Shown one piece after another: positions 8,167 through 17,500 of a stretch of 64,000 bases of DNA. Below the pieces are notes generated by a model. It saw nothing but the letters and a program-made list of their open reading frames with translations. It made no database searches and was not told where the DNA came from. The stretch's first letter is position 1. Each line of letters begins with the position of its first letter. A program made the translations under genes and the position numbers. Origin of the DNA: a bacterium 1XD21-70 (GTDB taxonomy: Bacteria > Bacillota > Clostridia > Lachnospirales > Lachnospiraceae); NCBI GenBank assembly GCA_003669055.1, contig RAYB01000011.1, positions 62,001 to 126,000 of the forward strand, read 5' to 3'.

Positions 8167-9081
8167 TCAATCCGTCCTTCTTCCGGAACCCGTCTTTGGT
8201 TTCAATGCCCAGACTGCTGTCCGGATCAAAACCACCGCTATTGCCACCTGGATCGCCACACTGCAGCCAACCCAGTTCCGGCTGACAAAATTTTCCCCAT
8301 GCCTTCCAAACCACTGTGTGACAGCCCCTCCTGCCGTGCCCCTCCCCGCTAAGCGCAGCATCGTCATCACAAAGGTCATTGTCGGGTTCACCAACAGCAA
8401 ATACAAAAAGCTGCCGGAACTTCCTTCCCCCACCCCGGCATTGGACGAAGCGAGGTATGCCCCGCCAGGCATCCTGTTGAAAAACAATGCCAGCTGATTG
8501 ATCCCATAAGTCCCCGCCACGACAATGCCCATAGCCCCATAGGCGGCTACCGTAGACAAAGTTGATTTTTTAAACAAAGCGGAGCAGCACACCCCCAGGC
8601 TGCCGGCAAACAGCGCTGCTACCACAAAGCATACCAGCAGCAGCACGATATCCTTAACCGTAACCCCTCCATAGACAAACACCAGCGCCAATATCGGGAA
8701 GCTGGAAACAATCAGCAATATCATAGTGCTCATGGATGCTGCCAGCTTCCCCAATACGATCTGCAACGGGGTCATCTTTGTGGAAAGCATCAGATCCAAT
8801 GTCTGGCGTTCCCGTTCCCCGCTGATGCTTCCGGCCGTGATCGCCGGCATAATGAACACCAGCATGATGAATTCCAATACCGCCACAAACAAATACAGAT
8901 CCAAAAAGCTGCCGTATTGGATCTCGGCTGTCACCCGGATCTGTGCCAGCATCGAATACATATTCAAAAGCGCCACCAATGCCAAAATCCCGTTAAACAC
9001 CAGCAGCACCAATGCCAGGCGGAAGCTGCGGGAACTGACCCGCATTTCCCTCTTATAAACCGGATTCACGATCATGTTCAT
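8167..9081 (-). CDS. ABC-2 type permease
   Basis: Membrane subunit of an ABC exporter, 304 residues with about six hydrophobic segments. The conserved ABC-2 segment ITAGSISGERERQTLDLMLSTKMTPLQIVLGK is visible near residues 80-115, which is the coupling region of this family. It overlaps the upstream ATPase gene by 29 nt, so the two are translated together. The last gene of the five-gene operon, followed by a strong terminator. Start choice is between 9081 and the ATG two codons later; the substrate is unknown. Confidence 0.85.
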   Translation of the reverse strand: MNMIVNPVYKREMRVSSRSFRLALVLLVFNGILALVALLNMYSMLAQIRVTAEIQYGSFLDLYLFVAVLEFIMLVFIMPAITAGSISGERERQTLDLMLSTKMTPLQIVLGKLAASMSTMILLIVSSFPILALVFVYGGVTVKDIVLLLVCFVVAALFAGSLGVCCSALFKKSTLSTVAAYGAMGIVVAGTYGINQLALFFNRMPGGAYLASSNAGVGEGSSGSFLYLLLVNPTMTFVMTMLRLAGRGTAGGAVTQWFGRHGENFVSRNWVGCSVAIQVAIAVVLIRTAVWALKPKTGSGRRTD

Positions 9082-10021
9082 AGGACAGCACCACCCTTTC
9101 CTCCTCTTGGTTTGTCAATTGCATAAACACCGCTTCCAGATTGCCCGGCTCCCGCACAAATCCCCTGATTTGTACCCCCGCCTGGATCAATTCTGCCAAA
9201 AGCCCGCTTTCCTGCCGCTCACTTCCGGAAAATTGCACCATAATCTCCCGGTTTTTGACGGAAATCGCCCGTACCAGCGGATGTTCCTTCAAAAGAGCCA
9301 TGGCGGCTTCCATATTTTTATAAACAGAAATAATCACGGGCTTTGAAATGTGGATCTTCTCCGTAATCTCCTCCACGCTCCCTTCCAGCAGCATCTTCCC
9401 GGCATCCACGATCCCTACGTCTGTGCAAAGTTCTGCCAAGTCCGCCAAAAGATGGGAACTCAGCAAAATTGTCATTCCCTGTGCATTCAGTTCCTTCAGG
9501 GTCTCCCTGAATTCCAGCCTCGTCCTAGGGTCCAGGCCCGCAGAAGGTTCATCCATCAGCAAAAGCACCGGTTCATGCAGCAAAGCCCTGGCCAGGCAGA
9601 GCCTCTGCTTCATCCCCCGTGACAATCCGTCCACAAAGAAATCCGCCTTATCCCCTAGGCCAACCTGTTCTAAAAGCGTCTGGGAACGTTTGCGGGCCTT
9701 TAGCCCTTCCATCCCATAGCAGGAAGCAAAAAATTCCATATATTCCGATACTTTCAGGTTATCATAGACACCAAAATAATCCGGCACATAGCCAATCTTC
9801 TCCTTCAGCAGGACTGGCTGCCTCAAAGCATCCACGCCATCAACCTCGACACTGCCTCCGTCAGGCAAAAGCAGCCCGCTGATAATCTTAAGAGTCGTCG
9901 TTTTCCCCGCGCCGTTTGGCCCCACAAAACCATACAAGGCTCCGTCGCCGATATCCATATCCAGCCCGTCCAGCGCATGGTAGTTCCCATATATTTTCCT
10001 CAGATTCCGGATCCTTAACAT
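9053..10021 (-). CDS. ABC transporter ATP-binding protein
   Basis: Cytoplasmic ATPase subunit of 322 residues partnering the ABC-2 permease. Walker A is GPNGAGKTTT, the signature is LSRGMKQRL, Walker B is LLLMDEPSAGLDP, and the switch histidine lies in LLSSHLL. After about residue 210 a C-terminal accessory domain follows, as in CcmA/NatA-like exporter ATPases. The ATG overlaps the TGA of the preceding membrane protein gene by one base (GTG immediately before is the alternative), indicating translational coupling. Confidence 0.9.
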   Translation of the reverse strand: MLRIRNLRKIYGNYHALDGLDMDIGDGALYGFVGPNGAGKTTTLKIISGLLLPDGGSVEVDGVDALRQPVLLKEKIGYVPDYFGVYDNLKVSEYMEFFASCYGMEGLKARKRSQTLLEQVGLGDKADFFVDGLSRGMKQRLCLARALLHEPVLLLMDEPSAGLDPRTRLEFRETLKELNAQGMTILLSSHLLADLAELCTDVGIVDAGKMLLEGSVEEITEKIHISKPVIISVYKNMEAAMALLKEHPLVRAISVKNREIMVQFSGSERQESGLLAELIQAGVQIRGFVREPGNLEAVFMQLTNQEEERVVLSYEHDRESGL

Positions 10022-12492
10022 CACCGCTCCCTCCCTGCAACCATGGGCATCGGAAGCTGGATGGCATTGTAACTCCCCTGTCCGTCATATACATACCGCA
10101 CCGTCATCGTATTCCCCGGCGACAGATAGGGGCGCAGTTCCTCTATATTCCAGGTCTGCCCGTCCAATTCCATCCGGTCATAATTCCCACTCACATAATT
10201 ATAAAAATATACGCTCCCTGCAAAAGCTTCAATATAGCTGCCGCCGTCTTTTAAGAACTCCTTTGACACCGGCTCAAAAGTCAGGCTCTCCACATCAATC
10301 TCCGTCCCCATCTGGTACTCCAAGGTCAGCGGCTCCGTCCCGCCCATGGAGTTAGACTTTGCAAAATAATCGCCGTTTACTACCTTCGGTGTCTTCATCA
10401 GCACCGAACGGTACAGCAGGCTGTCCCTGGAAGCATTCACCCCTATCGCAGATGTCACCATGGTGTGGCCATACGTCTCCGGATCCTCCTCACAGAGGAA
10501 CAGGCTCTCATCCTTTTCCGTGCGGAACGCAATCACACGGGCATCTGCACTATAGGTGTTCAGATAATTATCCAGATAAAAAATCAGCATATTTGAGCGT
10601 TCCATTGCCAGGAGATACTCCGCGTCACTGATATCTGTCCGCTGAAGCAGTTCTTCCCCGATAATCCTCTCTGCCACCACATAAGACTGGTTCAGGGGAA
10701 AACGAAGCAGCTGCAAATCATCCAGCCGGCGGGTCTCCCCCGCCTCCAAACGCCCGAGAAGAACCATATTCCCATAAAGCATCAGCGTAACATCTTCCAA
10801 AGGGAACGGGAACCGGTTCGTGATGTTCCCGCTTAGGCTCCCTTCAAAATAATCCACATTGCCTGTGATTCCCCTGCCGTCTTCATTATCCGACTTCTTC
10901 CTAAGTTCAAAATACCGGGGAGTAAAGGCCGATATGTTCTGCCCATAGACCGTCAGCTGCCCTTGCTTCCGCTCAATTGCCACCTGATAGGGCTCCTCCC
11001 CCGTAAACCGCCTCTCTGACCCGTCGGGCTGATAACTGCGGGTAATCGGCAGCACGGAATAAGACGGATCCAGTTCGGCCTGATAAGGCGAATTGTAGGG
11101 ATTGCGGATGTTCACATAGGTGGTGTCCGTCACATAATCCTCTGTCACATCCTGGATCGTGGCATAGGTATAAAAAGCCGATTTAAAGCGGGTCGTCATA
11201 CCCATCATATAAATGATGGCCGCAAACGTAACCGACAGCACAATGACCCCCCGCCGGTAAAACAGCTGCAGATCCCTGTTTTTAAGAAACAAATACATCC
11301 CTGGCCCCAGCATCAGCAGGTACACAGCCACTGTCACCGCATATATGGGAAGGTTCGGCAGCTTCTCCACATTCCCTGTATTGATCAGGCTCTGTACTGA
11401 CCAGAATTTATCTGAATTGCCGCTGTACACCACATCTGCCAGCCGGTTGATCCGCGCCTCCCCCAGAAGGGAGGTGAAAAAATGGTCTACATAGGCAGGA
11501 TGTTCTTCACAAAACTGGCGGATATCTGTCAAATCGAAACCCGCCACCCCTATCAGCCCCTGCTCCTTTGCCGCCGCTGTCAGCAGCCCAAACCCGCCGC
11601 TTTCAAGGACTACCGTCCCGCCATGGAGCGGGATATCTACACAGATTAGTTCCATCATCCCCTCTGACGGATTGTCCAGTGCAAAGCCTTCCCCCAGATC
11701 CACCGGGCGTTCGCCAGGTGTGCCATAAGAATCATCCAGCAGTTCCGGTGCAAACCTCCCCAAGGTATCCCCTACCCTCTGCCCCGTCCCCAGGATCAGC
11801 ACCCCGCCGCTATGGACCCAATCCATGATGGCGGAGGTCTGCCCCTCTGACAGATTCCGCAGTTTAAAGTTATTCACAACCAGCACATCCAGCAGATCCA
11901 GGCCTCTCTCTTCCTCCGGGAATTCCTCCGGGTCAAGGGTAAACACCTTGGTTCTCAAGGTACTGTAGCTGATCCCTACCCCATCCAGATATTCCAGGCC
12001 GTCCAGATCGTCCGACAATACCCCAATAAACAATTCCGGCACATCCTGGCTGACATTAAGCCCCACCTGACGGCTTGCCAGCTTCGTCCCCGATTCATCT
12101 TCCAAGGTTATAAACATGCGGTCTGCATTCGCGCCGATCGGGATATAGTATTTACACACACGTTCTTCTAAGCCTTCCAGGGCTATCTCATAGCCATAAT
12201 GGTATACCGTTTTGTCTGACTCCATGGATTTTACCTTTATGATACCCTTTAAGGCATCCTCCCTGAAATTCTTCACCGTAATGTCCACCGGGATATAGCG
12301 GCCGCCCTTTGCCGTGTCCTCATAGCCATACTCCACCGCCATGCCGGCTGCCGGCTCATGCTCCGTCTCAGCCCATGCCTTCGGTGTACAAAAAACCAGA
12401 CCGCTAAAAGCCAGGATAGCAGCCGCTATCCATCCCTTCAGTGGTCCGATCCCTCTTTTCTTCCTACAAAATCCCTGAATCCATTCACCCAT
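10021..12492 (-). CDS. Large exported membrane protein of an ABC/two-component operon
   Basis: No named function. 823 residues, starting at the ATG at 12492 behind GGAGAGAG; an ATG at 12531 overlapping the kinase stop is the alternative. A signal-like stretch (about 22-41, ending PKAWA) precedes an extracytoplasmic region. Residues 40-155 look like a beta-sandwich; about 200-330 (VLVVNNFKLRNLSEGQ, MDWVHSGGVLILGTG) resembles the glutamine-amidotransferase-like fold of ABC-associated auxiliary proteins. Two membrane segments follow near 390-415 and 430-450, then a second outside region of about 360 residues. It sits between the histidine kinase and the ABC genes, so it may be a sensory or substrate-handling partner of the transporter. 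The fold assignments are inference. Confidence 0.75.
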   Translation of the reverse strand: MGEWIQGFCRKKRGIGPLKGWIAAAILAFSGLVFCTPKAWAETEHEPAAGMAVEYGYEDTAKGGRYIPVDITVKNFREDALKGIIKVKSMESDKTVYHYGYEIALEGLEERVCKYYIPIGANADRMFITLEDESGTKLASRQVGLNVSQDVPELFIGVLSDDLDGLEYLDGVGISYSTLRTKVFTLDPEEFPEEERGLDLLDVLVVNNFKLRNLSEGQTSAIMDWVHSGGVLILGTGQRVGDTLGRFAPELLDDSYGTPGERPVDLGEGFALDNPSEGMMELICVDIPLHGGTVVLESGGFGLLTAAAKEQGLIGVAGFDLTDIRQFCEEHPAYVDHFFTSLLGEARINRLADVVYSGNSDKFWSVQSLINTGNVEKLPNLPIYAVTVAVYLLMLGPGMYLFLKNRDLQLFYRRGVIVLSVTFAAIIYMMGMTTRFKSAFYTYATIQDVTEDYVTDTTYVNIRNPYNSPYQAELDPSYSVLPITRSYQPDGSERRFTGEEPYQVAIERKQGQLTVYGQNISAFTPRYFELRKKSDNEDGRGITGNVDYFEGSLSGNITNRFPFPLEDVTLMLYGNMVLLGRLEAGETRRLDDLQLLRFPLNQSYVVAERIIGEELLQRTDISDAEYLLAMERSNMLIFYLDNYLNTYSADARVIAFRTEKDESLFLCEEDPETYGHTMVTSAIGVNASRDSLLYRSVLMKTPKVVNGDYFAKSNSMGGTEPLTLEYQMGTEIDVESLTFEPVSKEFLKDGGSYIEAFAGSVYFYNYVSGNYDRMELDGQTWNIEELRPYLSPGNTMTVRYVYDGQGSYNAIQLPMPMVAGRER

Positions 12493-12527
12493 GCACTCTC
12501 TCCAAAAAAACAACCTCTGCCAGGCAG

Positions 12528-13667
12528 TCATCCGAAATTTTCTTTTTCAATATCAAAATCTACTTTCAATGTCACCGTGAACACGGTTCCGCTGAGATCG
12601 CTTTTCACCGTGATATCGCCGCCATGCATATCCACAATATTTTTCACAATTGCCAGCCCCAGCCCGGTGCCCCCGGTATTGGTGGAACGGGACTGTTCCA
12701 CCCGGTAAAATTTATCAAAGATCTGCGGCAGTTCCTCTGCCGGGATCACATATCCGTAATTCGTCACCGATACCTGCACTGTCTTTGCCGATGCATGGAT
12801 ATTAACCAGCACCCGTTTGCCCTCCGCGCCGTACTTGATGGCATTATTGATCAGATTGTCAAACAGCCTCGCCAGCAAGTTCCCGTCTGCCAAGATAACC
12901 CGGGCGGGCACATTGCTCTGCAGTTCATAGGACAGCCCCCTATTGGAAAAATTCGGGTAGGACTCCTCCAAAAGCTGTCCCAGCAGCTTAACGATATCCA
13001 CCTTCGTCACCCGCATGGAGATCTTCCCATAGTTCAGCTTTGTGAAACCAAACAGGTCTTCAATCAGCTTTTCCAGGCGTTTGGACTTGCTATAGGCAAT
13101 ATCGATATACTTTTTCTGCATCTCCGGCGGCAGCGGCGCCGCCTTGCCAGACAAGATCTCCAGATACCCGATAATGGAAGTCAGCGGTGTCCGCAGGTCA
13201 TGGGCTACGTTCGTAATCAGCTCATTCTTCGTCCGCTCTGCCTCCCGCTCCTTGTCCATCAGCTGGCGGATCTCCTCCACCATCCTGTTAAGGTTCTCTG
13301 CCATAGAGGAAAACTCATCGTCCCCGACTACCTCAACGACGGTATTTAAATCCCCTTCCGAGATATCCCGGACGGCGTCTGAAATCCTTCCGATATAGGC
13401 AACCGACCGCTCCTGCAGCAATAAAAACGTCACCGAAAACACCATCATCCCCAGCAGCACATACCCCAGCACAATCATCAGGTCGGAGCCATAGATCATC
13501 TCCATCAGGGCGTTGTTCCACTGCGATTCCCTCGCATACCGGGCCAGCATCCCCAGGTTAGTCACCAGGAACACCTCCACCAGGCAGGCCACTAATGCAC
13601 TATACAAAATATTGGCAATCACGCGGGTACGGAAACGATACTGCATATCACTCTTTTTATTTTTCAA
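12528..13667 (-). CDS. Sensor histidine kinase, VanS/PhoR-like
   Basis: Membrane sensor of 379 residues. Two membrane segments (about 18-40 and 64-83) flank a short outside loop of some 25 residues, which suggests sensing within the membrane or through a partner. HAMP follows, then the HisKA H-box NVAHDLRTPLTSIIGYLEIL (His156), the N-box LFDNLINNAIKYG, and the G-boxes IFDKFYRVE and GGTGLGLAIVK. It starts at TTG (13667) behind GTAGGA, inside the last codons of the response regulator gene (11-nt overlap). It probably responds to a cell-envelope or peptide stress handled by the ABC transporter of the same operon. Confidence 0.9.
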   Translation of the reverse strand: MKNKKSDMQYRFRTRVIANILYSALVACLVEVFLVTNLGMLARYARESQWNNALMEMIYGSDLMIVLGYVLLGMMVFSVTFLLLQERSVAYIGRISDAVRDISEGDLNTVVEVVGDDEFSSMAENLNRMVEEIRQLMDKEREAERTKNELITNVAHDLRTPLTSIIGYLEILSGKAAPLPPEMQKKYIDIAYSKSKRLEKLIEDLFGFTKLNYGKISMRVTKVDIVKLLGQLLEESYPNFSNRGLSYELQSNVPARVILADGNLLARLFDNLINNAIKYGAEGKRVLVNIHASAKTVQVSVTNYGYVIPAEELPQIFDKFYRVEQSRSTNTGGTGLGLAIVKNIVDMHGGDITVKSDLSGTVFTVTLKVDFDIEKENFG

Positions 13668-14361
13668 TTTTATATCCTACCCCCCACACGGTGGTGATAA
13701 TCTTATCCTGGCGTTCATCCTCTTTCATTTTGCCGCGCAGCCGGCGGATATGTACCATAACGGTATTGTTTGCCTCATACACCTTCTCATTCCATACCTT
13801 CTCAAAAATCTCATCCGTGCTGAACACCTTCCCGGGGTTGGATGCCAGCAGGTACAGAATATCAAACTCAATGGGGGTCAGCTTTACCTCCTCATCATAC
13901 ACGGTAACCTTATGGTTATCCTTATTGATCGTCAGGCCGCGGATACTGATCTCATTGCGCACATTCTCATGGACATTGCTGTTGGGGTTCAGCTGGGTAT
14001 AACGGCGCAGCTGGGACTTCACCCGCGCCGAAACTTCCAATGGATTAAAGGGCTTTGCCACATAATCATCCGCCCCGGTGCCCAGTCCCAGGATCTTATC
14101 CAGATCCGTAGACTTGGCGCTGATCATGATGATCGGGATATTATTCGTCTCACGGATCTTCTTGCACATCTCCAGTCCGCTCATCCCCGGCATCATAATG
14201 TCCAGAAGTACCAGATGGATATCTTCCTTATCCAGAATGTCCAGCCCGTCCTGGGCATTATTCGCTTTAAACACTTTATATCCGTCACTGACCAGATAGA
14301 TCTCCACCAGATCCGCAATCTCCTGCTCGTCATCTACAATCAAAATATTGGTCTCTGCCAT
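13657..14361 (-). CDS. OmpR/PhoB-family response regulator, VanR-like
   Basis: DNA-binding regulator of 234 residues. The receiver domain carries the acidic pair DDEQE and the phosphoacceptor Asp54 in LVLLDIMMPG, the Thr/Ser switch MISAKS and the Lys in YVAKPF. The C-terminal winged helix starts near 135 (LTPIEFDILYLLASNPGKVF). The start at 14361 follows AGGAGGAGG. First gene of the operon; the partner kinase overlaps its end. Confidence 0.92.
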   Translation of the reverse strand: MAETNILIVDDEQEIADLVEIYLVSDGYKVFKANNAQDGLDILDKEDIHLVLLDIMMPGMSGLEMCKKIRETNNIPIIMISAKSTDLDKILGLGTGADDYVAKPFNPLEVSARVKSQLRRYTQLNPNSNVHENVRNEISIRGLTINKDNHKVTVYDEEVKLTPIEFDILYLLASNPGKVFSTDEIFEKVWNEKVYEANNTVMVHIRRLRGKMKEDERQDKIITTVWGVGYKIEK

Positions 14362-14472
14362 AATGGTTTCCTCCTCCTGAAATCCTATGCTTAGTGTAAC
14401 ATAAAATGTCGGTTTGTGCCTTACTTTTTTATTACAAATGTTCTAGGATTTTCCAGGCGGGGGATGATTTAA

Positions 14473-14524
14473 GGCGGCAGGACTGCCATGCCAGCTGCCA
14501 GCTGATATGGTAAGTCCTGCCGCC
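14473..14524. terminator. Strong hairpin after the surface protein gene
   Basis: GGCGGCAGGACT (14473-14484) pairs with AGTCCTGCCGCC (14513-14524), with a further CAGCTG pairing in the loop. It lies between the surface-protein stop and the response-regulator start. The T run on the minus strand is weak, so termination may be partial. Confidence 0.55.
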
Positions 14525-14555
14525 TCTTCCTTCTTACTTTCTATTTACTGCTTTT

Positions 14556-17500
14556 TTATTTTGCATCTTCCTCCCGCTTCTTCAGCCCCAGGGCTGCTGC
14601 CAGCATTCCGATACCGGCACCCCCAAACATCAACAGCAGGGCTGCTAAATGGCGGCTGTCCCCGGTTCTCGGAAGCCAGGAAGCCAATGGCACTTCTTCT
14701 TCCTCAATCAGGATGTTATCCGGGTCAATCTCTGTGAAATTCGCTAATGGAACCTCAGGCGTGTCAATCGTAGTGGTCGTTCCTGGGCCGCCTGGTGTAC
14801 TTCCGCCTCCGCCCGGATTGCCGCCTCCGCCGTTATTGCCGCCTCCTCCGCCGCCTGGACGGTTATTTGTAAATTCCGCAATTATGGTTCCCTCTGCCTG
14901 GATGATTCCGGTTCCGTTGGAAGAGGCCGTTGTATAGCCTTCTTTGTTTGCTTCTGCCTCCGTCACACGATAGTGGGTTCCTGCCGGAAGTCCTGATATC
15001 GTGATACGCTGGCCATGCTTCAATGCTACCATCCCGGTTCCTTCTGACAGGATGAAATTTCCGTTCTTTGGTGCATCAATCCCATTCTCTATGCTGCTTC
15101 CTGTATAAGGATAGCTGCCTGCCAAAACATTCCCTTCCTCATCTGTCAGCAGAATATGGAATGTGAATGCACGGTTCCTGTCACCTCTGGTTCCGGTTAC
15201 AATCTTCTGAACGGCCAGGCTTCCTTTTGTCAGTTCTCTGTGGTTCACAAACTCTTCAATTGCTGCTTCCTGATTCATGAGAGTCCCTGCCGCTTCTCCT
15301 GTGACGACACCTTTTACGGTTGTCACATATCCCTCCTGATTTGCTTCTGCCTCAGTAACCCGGTAGCCGGTTCCTCCCGGAATCTCCTTAATCGTCACAT
15401 AATCTCCGCTTTGCAGATAGACAGGCTCCCCGCTGTGGATGACACCGCTGGCCGCCATGCCTCCGACGGTACCCGTATATGTGAAACCTTCCTTTGGTTT
15501 CTCACCATTCTTTTCAAAGTCTACCTGGAAACGGAACTTCCTCTGGGTCTCACCGCCATTTCCTGTAACTGTTTTCTTAATCGTCAGGCTTCCCGGCTTA
15601 TTCAGATGATTCTCAAAAGCAGCTTCCATTGTCACTGCTTTTATCACGCCGTTCTCTTCTACCGTACTGCTGCCGATAATACCCTCTGCATCTTTGGTTA
15701 ATGTCACATAGCCATCCTGGTTTGCTTCCTCCTCGGCCACCTGATACCGTGTTCCTCTCGGTAAATCGAGTATGGTAACTGCCTGCCCGTGCTTCAAAGT
15801 GACCTTATAGGTATTCTCTGCACTTTCATCCGGCAATAGATCCTCCGTTTCCGGCGAAAGGCTGTTCTCTCTGCCTCTTGCATAAACCGGATTTTTGGCC
15901 AATGGCTCACCCTCTTCATCTGTAAGTACAATGCGGAAGGTAAACTCTCTGTCCTGGAGAGCCCCAATGTTGCCGTCCTCACTGGTTACCTGTTTTGAAA
16001 TGGTAAGATTTCCTTTTACCTTTTCATTGGTAAACACAATCGTCTTATCACCAATAAGATCTTCGGCCAAAACATTGCCGGATACTGCACCTTTTACTTC
16101 AGTCCGGTACCCATCCTGGTTTGCCTCATCCTCTGTGACACTCCAGTTCGTACCCTTTGGCACCTCTATCGTCATGGTTTCCCCGTGTTTTAAGGGGAAT
16201 TTCATCTGGAAATAAGCCTTTCCGTCTTTATCAATGATTTTGGTCAATGTTTCTGCCGTTACTTCTGTGCTTCCGTCCGCTTTTGCCAGTGTTCTGCGGA
16301 TCTCACCCTGCAGTTGCTTTTCATCCTTTTTCTCATCCATGCTCAAATTCAGGGTAAATTGGAATTCCTTATCCCGGTCACCGTCATTTCCTGTCACCTG
16401 CTTCGCGACAGCGATTTTCTGTACCGGCCCAAAAATATTCTGAAACACAACGGACTGGGTTCCCAGCTTCAGGTTTCCATAAGCAGTTCCTGTCTCAGAG
16501 TGAGCCTCCCCATTGATATAGGTTTCCTGTGCTCCGCTGAGGCTTTCGGAAATCATATAATTCATAGCCCCCGGAATCCCTTTCAGCAAAATGGATTCTC
16601 CTGCTGCCAAATCCACCTCTGCCGTCCCTCTGTTTCCGTTTCCTTTTACAAATGTCAGCTGGCCTTCTTCTGTTGTCCCGTCCCTGTTCGTCCGGACTGT
16701 CTGGAGTGTCTGGTCTCCAATATTGCCCAGCTGGATGGTAAAATGGAAGGTGGAATCACGCAGATCCCCCGGCTCCCGTTCTACCTGTTTTTCCAGTTTC
16801 AGGTTATATTGGGGAGTATTGACGACCTTCCAGGAATAGCTGGTCCTGGTGGTGGCGCCGTCCTGCGTCTCCTGAATAACCGGAGCCTCTATCTTGCTCA
16901 GATAACCGTTTTCTACCTCACGGACATCATAAACATAGGTTTCCCCGCTGCCGGAGACTTTTGGAAGCCCTTTGACAGAAGCCTTCCACCCATCCTTCTC
17001 TGTGAGCCGGATAAATCCTATCTTCTCCTGGTTCTCCGGATTCTGGCCTTCAACACCTCTCCAGATCTCCACATCCACTTCCGGCTTCTCATAGTCATAG
17101 CTGACATTTTCCCATATCTTTTCGATATCGATATCAACCAGTTCCCCGGTCTCACTGCCGATGATTACATTGCCGTTGCTGCCGATGCCGCCGCCCTGGG
17201 TCCAGGCTTCGTTATTTTGGATCTTCACCCGGAAATCATCCTCGTGGGCTGTGATATCATTTGCCGTAACCTCTGTAAATGCGGCCAGCTGCCCAGAATA
17301 AACCAGCTTAATCCCATTCAGCGGAAGTTCGCTGCCGCTTTTGTCTTTCCAGTGGTAAGCCCCGCCTCCTAACATGAAGGGAGAGACCATTACACTGGGA
17401 TGTCCGCTGACGCCATTGATAATTCCACTCTTGATATACAGATCCGATATCCCTGAACTGCTTACCGGCTTGTTGTCATAAATCACCGCACCGTCCGTAA

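Noticed and set aside
12441-13349. Plus-strand open frame of 302 codons
   Set aside because: Antisense to the histidine kinase, with no recognisable motif; the kinase boxes are clear on the other strand.
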